A stretch of DNA of 56,587 nt, taken from contig JANQEV010000032.1 in assembly GCA_028278145.1 (NCBI GenBank), positions 1 to 56,587 of the forward strand, given 5' to 3'. Source of the stretch: Chromatiales bacterium (lineage in GTDB: Bacteria; Pseudomonadota; Gammaproteobacteria; Chromatiales; Chromatiaceae). Under the pieces are notes generated by a model. The model searched no databases. It worked only from the letters and a program-made list of their open reading frames with translations, and was not told the DNA's origin. Shown piece by piece: positions 53,234 through 56,587 of the stretch. Positions within the stretch are counted from its first letter, which is position 1; each line of letters opens with the position of its first letter. Position numbers and translations under genes: made by a program.

Positions 53234-54322
53234 TTAGACCACCAGATCCAATTGTTGAATGGTACCTACACCACCATCCTCTTCCAGAAAGATCCCGGAA
53301 TCACGTACCGCACCCAGGGTCTCATTGGCCGCATCCTTGATCAGGAATGGAGTGTCGATATGACCCAGGTAGATGGCACCTACACCACGCCGTCCCAGAG
53401 CAACCAGTTGATCGTTTCCGGCACTGTCTTTGGACCAGATGCGCAGACGATCATAGATGCTGTCATTTTCATCTATCCAGTTGTTACCATCATGGTCATA
53501 AGCGGCTAGATCAGCAAAACCATTTCCAGTCTCAGGTCCAAACAGTTCACTACCGTCGTTTATCTTGCCATCGTTGTTTTTATCCAGGGCCAAAAAACCG
53601 CTACCTGGGCCAACAAAGGCAATCTGGTCTGATCTGCCATCTGCATCAATATCAAAACTAAAACTGCGCTCGGTGAGTTCCACCGCAGAGCCGCTGAAAT
53701 TGACCACCAATGGATCTTTCAGGGCATCTCCAGCCCGCAGGCTGAGTGACTGCTCACTGTAAAACTCCCGGCTCATATTCAGATCCACACTGATGGCAAT
53801 CTCCTTACCATCTGCTGTACGCACCACTCCCTCAGCCGAGAAGCTGGTGGTCTCTGATTCATAGTGGGATTCATAATAGTCATAAACCAGGCCCCAGCCC
53901 TGACGTCCCTCCGCTGTTGGAGCTTGTTCCTGGGTCGGCGTATCTGCTGCCTGGACTTCCACATCTTCCGGGACAGCCTCCATCTCGGAAGGATGCATCA
54001 GCTTTAACTCTTTACCGGTAAGGCGCTCCACCAGAAGCTTTAGCAATGAGTGCTCCAACTCTTCCATGGGACTGGGTGCATCCTGATCCAACATGGCAGC
54101 CTTTGCCGGTTGCAGAGAGCTGGCCTGGGCTGAAATTTCCACCTGCCTGAATTCAACGCTCATTGTTGCGGAAAGCGCATCAAACCTGGCACGACTCGCT
54201 GGACCGGAAACCGCTTGTGTCTCCTGTCCATCCTGCCAGAACTGCAGGGATTCGCGCTTTTCATGTTTTTCTGTTGCTTGATGGCTACTGGCCATCTGGA
54301 TACTGGAATCAGCTATCTTCAT
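53234..54322 (-). CDS. EF-hand-like calcium-binding protein
   Basis: About 362 residues. The C-terminal half holds repeated calcium loops: DIDADGRSD, DKNNDGKINDGSELFG and DHDGNNWIDEND, then YDRLRIWSKD and a beta-rich tail GTIQQLDLVV. The N-terminal half is polar, helical and Gln/Ala/Glu-rich. No signal peptide. This architecture is common but uncharacterised in proteobacteria. The start with GGTGG six bases upstream (54322) is used; an ATG lies four codons upstream. The stop is five bases from the REP array. Confidence 0.78.
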   Translation of the reverse strand: MKIADSSIQMASSHQATEKHEKRESLQFWQDGQETQAVSGPASRARFDALSATMSVEFRQVEISAQASSLQPAKAAMLDQDAPSPMEELEHSLLKLLVERLTGKELKLMHPSEMEAVPEDVEVQAADTPTQEQAPTAEGRQGWGLVYDYYESHYESETTSFSAEGVVRTADGKEIAISVDLNMSREFYSEQSLSLRAGDALKDPLVVNFSGSAVELTERSFSFDIDADGRSDQIAFVGPGSGFLALDKNNDGKINDGSELFGPETGNGFADLAAYDHDGNNWIDENDSIYDRLRIWSKDSAGNDQLVALGRRGVGAIYLGHIDTPFLIKDAANETLGAVRDSGIFLEEDGGVGTIQQLDLVV

Positions 54323-54506
54323 ACCGTCCACCATGAATACTGTGGCCGGGTATTGGCTAGTGCGGAACTGATACCGCCAAATCTACCATCCCGACCGGGA
54401 GGAGTGATTAAGATAATTGGCGGCCAGATCCGGAGATCCTTTAGAAAAGAGTCGGGAAAACAGTTCCTAACTAATTGGGAATAAAGGTATTTTTGTCTAA
54501 GACAGC

Positions 54507-56087
54507 TTACAGCTCTCTGGTGGCAAGAAACTGGATATCCGGCCAGCGCTCCACGGTCAGATCCAGATTGACCCGGGTTGGAGCCAGGTACACCAACTGA
54601 TCATCTCCATCGATAGCCAGGTTATCATGGGCCTTGGCCTTGAACTGTTCCAGCATCTTGGGATCATCACACTGCACCCAACGGGCGGTGGCCACATTGA
54701 TGGCCTCTACAATCGCATCCACACCATACTCATCCTTGAGGCGGTGGGCAGCCACATCAAACTGCAGCACACCAACCGCACCCAGTATGATGTCGTTGTT
54801 GCGCATAGGCCGGAACACCTGGGTGGCACCCTCTTCACACAGCTGTACCACACCCTTCTGCAATGCCTTCAGACGTAGTGGGTCCTTTAGCACCACACGC
54901 CGGAACAGCTCCGGGGCAAAGTATGGGATACCCTCATACTTCAACTCTTCCCCTTCGGAAAAGGTATCTCCGATCTGGATGGTACCGTGGTTGTGCAGAC
55001 CAATAATATCTCCCGGCCAGGCCTCATCCACATGTTTGCGCTCATCGGCCTGGAAGGTGATGGCATTGCTCACCTGTACCGTCTTACCGATGCGCACGTG
55101 GCGCATCTTCATGCCTTTTTTATAAGAACCGGAACAGACCCGCAGGAAGGCAATACGATCGCGGTGGGCCGGATCCATATTGGCCTGGATCTTGAACACA
55201 AAACCGGAGAACTTTTTCTCTGAGGCCTCTACCGGGCGTTGTACCGCCTCCCTGGGTATGGGAGCGGGAGCATACTCCACGAAGGCGTCAAGCAGCTCTT
55301 TTACACCAAAGTTATTGATGGCGGAACCGAAAAACACCGGGGTCAGCTCACCCCGATTGTATGCCTCCTGGTCCCATTCATGGCTGGCACCCTGAACCAG
55401 CTCAATCTCTTCGCGTAACTCCTCGGCCTGATCTCCGATCACCTCATCCAGCCTGGGATTGTCCAGGCCTTCAATGACCTCGCCTTCCTGGATCTTACCG
55501 CCATGGGTGGCGCTAAACAGATGAGTAGTATGCGTACGCAGATCATATACCCCCTTGAAGCGTTTACCCATGCCAATAGGCCAGGTCAGGGGGGCGCAAT
55601 TTATTTTCAGGACAGACTCTACCTCATCCAGCAGTTCCATGGCATCCCGGCCTTCCCGGTCCAGTTTGTTGATGAAGGTAATGATGGGAGTGGTGCGCAG
55701 ACGGCACACCTCCATGAGCTTGATGGTGCGTGACTCCACACCTTTGGCCACATCAATCACCATCAGTGCCGAGTCCACAGCAGTCAGGGTGCGATAGGTG
55801 TCCTCGGAGAAATCTTCATGTCCCGGGGTATCCAGGAGATTCACCACAGCTTCGTTGTATGGGAACTGCATCACTGAGGAGGTGACAGAGATACCACGCT
55901 GCTTCTCCAGTTCCATCCAGTCTGAGGTGGCATGGCGTGCAGCCTTACGTCCCTTCACTGTACCGGCCAGCTGGATGGCACCTCCGAACAGCAACAGCTT
56001 TTCGGTCAGGGTGGTCTTACCGGCATCGGGGTGAGAGATGATCGCAAAGGTACGACGACGATTCAGTTGTTCCAGCAGTTCAGACAT
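54507..56087 (-). CDS. prfC: Peptide chain release factor 3 (RF3)
   Basis: GTPase that recycles RF1/RF2 from the ribosome. Seen: G1 [10 protein letters not shown] (residues about 18-27), G2/RF3-type block [12 protein letters not shown]3 [17 protein letters not shown]4 [12 protein letters not shown], and the C-terminal domains ending [13 protein letters not shown]. 526 residues is exact for the family. It follows rimI after a 13-bp hairpin with a TATAAT box between. Confidence 0.97.
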   Translation of the reverse strand: MSELLEQLNRRRTFAIISHPDAGKTTLTEKLLLFGGAIQLAGTVKGRKAARHATSDWMELEKQRGISVTSSVMQFPYNEAVVNLLDTPGHEDFSEDTYRTLTAVDSALMVIDVAKGVESRTIKLMEVCRLRTTPIITFINKLDREGRDAMELLDEVESVLKINCAPLTWPIGMGKRFKGVYDLRTHTTHLFSATHGGKIQEGEVIEGLDNPRLDEVIGDQAEELREEIELVQGASHEWDQEAYNRGELTPVFFGSAINNFGVKELLDAFVEYAPAPIPREAVQRPVEASEKKFSGFVFKIQANMDPAHRDRIAFLRVCSGSYKKGMKMRHVRIGKTVQVSNAITFQADERKHVDEAWPGDIIGLHNHGTIQIGDTFSEGEELKYEGIPYFAPELFRRVVLKDPLRLKALQKGVVQLCEEGATQVFRPMRNNDIILGAVGVLQFDVAAHRLKDEYGVDAIVEAINVATARWVQCDDPKMLEQFKAKAHDNLAIDGDDQLVYLAPTRVNLDLTVERWPDIQFLATREL

Positions 56088-56126
56088 ACGGGGTAATTCG
56101 CAACAGAAAGCGGGGTATTATACAGA

Positions 56127-56162
56127 CTAAGGAGAATATAGGTTAGGAGATATTCTCCTTAG
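56127..56162 (-). terminator. Long hairpin between rimI and prfC
   Basis: Perfect 13-base-pair stem (CTAAGGAGAATAT and its complement) with a ten-base loop, overlapping the rimI stop. On the minus strand it is followed by TCTGTATAATACC, not a T-run, so it is a bidirectional stem rather than a textbook terminator. The TATAAT (56122-56117) could start prfC transcription. Confidence 0.5.
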
Positions 56163-56587
56163 TAATTCTCAGATTGGTGTCGCCCAGACTCCAGTGGCTG
56201 TAGGGACAAGGCCAGAACCATGGCATCCTCACGCCCCTCCTTGGCCGGATAGTAGCCTTGGCGCAGACCAATCTCATTAAATCCCATAGAGACATACAGA
56301 CAATATGCCGCCCAGTTACTGACCCGCACCTCTAGAAACAGGGTATCAACACTCTTCCTACCAGCAGTTGCAACCAGGTGTTGCAGCAGACGCCGTCCCA
56401 GCCCCTGTCCGTGCATGGCGGGATCGATACAGATATTAAGAATCTGGGCTTCACCCGTGATAATTGACATCACTGCATAACCAACACAATGCTCATCCTG
56501 TCTATAGACACAACAGTAGTAGTTACTACGGATACAGTCGCGAAAATTCCCCACAGTCCAGGGGAAATCATAGGCCTGCTGTTCTAT
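56159..56587 (-). CDS. rimI: Ribosomal protein S18 alanine N-acetyltransferase RimI, N-terminus outside the window
   Basis: GNAT acetyltransferase. The frame runs to the window edge: the visible protein begins IEQQAYDFPWT, which matches the RimI N-terminal region, so the first 15-20 residues are missing. Seen: acetyl-CoA motif IDPAMHGQGLGRRLL, LFLEVRVSNWAAYCLY, MGFNEIGLRQGYYP and the end REDAMVLAL. An internal GTG at 56554 is not the start. Confidence 0.92.
   Translation of the reverse strand: MEQQAYDFPWTVGNFRDCIRSNYYCCVYRQDEHCVGYAVMSIITGEAQILNICIDPAMHGQGLGRRLLQHLVATAGRKSVDTLFLEVRVSNWAAYCLYVSMGFNEIGLRQGYYPAKEGREDAMVLALSLQPLESGRHQSENY

Overview
The window is a chromosomal segment of a motile gammaproteobacterium with, most likely, a sheath-less polar flagellum under the Pseudomonas/Vibrio-type sigma-54 to sigma-28 hierarchy. 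Evidence: the flagellar block order (fliT-fliS-fliD-flaG-fliC / flgL-flgK-flgJ-flgI-flgH-flgG-flgF-flgE-flgD-flgC-flgB / cheR-cheV / flgA-flgM-flgN), near-consensus sigma-54 and sigma-28 promoters at the expected places, a two-domain FlgJ, a class I fumarase, RF3 and a RAYT/REP system. I cannot name a genus; a Chromatiales-like sulfur-bacterium relative would fit but is a guess.

Layout. (1) 93-5627, minus strand: a six-gene nonulosonic acid operon (neuB-neuC-neuA-hisF-hisH-amidotransferase) for a CMP-activated sialic-acid-like sugar, probably an acetamidino legionaminic acid. It is separated from the flagellin cluster only by a YpjD-type membrane gene, which points to flagellin glycosylation. 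(2) 6971-26371: the flagellar/chemotaxis block. Sigma-54 promoters precede flgB and flgA; sigma-28 promoters precede fliC, cheV and flgM. (3) 26533-43643: a tRNA-Ala gene, then a genomic island of about 16.9 kb inserted in the 5' half of a tRNA-Arg(CCU) gene. The 45-bp duplicated tRNA 5' half at 26631 and the intact tRNA at 43567 are the island ends. (4) 43712-56587: housekeeping and signalling genes (two c-di-GMP enzymes, hydrolase, secreted nuclease-like protein, DUF2934 protein, fumarase, RAYT with a REP array, EF-hand protein, prfC, partial rimI).

The island is visibly more AT-rich than its flanks and is modular. Next to attL are a tyrosine integrase and a translationally coupled pair: a SIR2-domain NADase-like protein and a 942-residue helical protein, a strong candidate for an NAD-depleting anti-phage system. 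Then come a 56-residue peptide and a 1060-residue primase-helicase, giving a satellite- or plasmid-like replication module. Next is a group of exported proteins (Rap1a-type immunity-like, a novel periplasmic protein, a KTSC protein and a lipoprotein trypsin-like protease). An IS30-family element follows, whose transposase has an in-frame stop at codon 9. Last is a short integron-like cassette array without an integron integrase (CALIN): four minus-strand cassettes separated by attC-like sites, one of them coding an HNH endonuclease with a possible modified-base-binding N-domain.

The most interesting parts are the SIR2 pair, the cassette array carrying a restriction-type nuclease, and the unusual island end. 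The host tRNA-Arg gene has been given a new 5' half and a new promoter by the island, and an inverted copy of the tRNA 3' half lies just inside that end.
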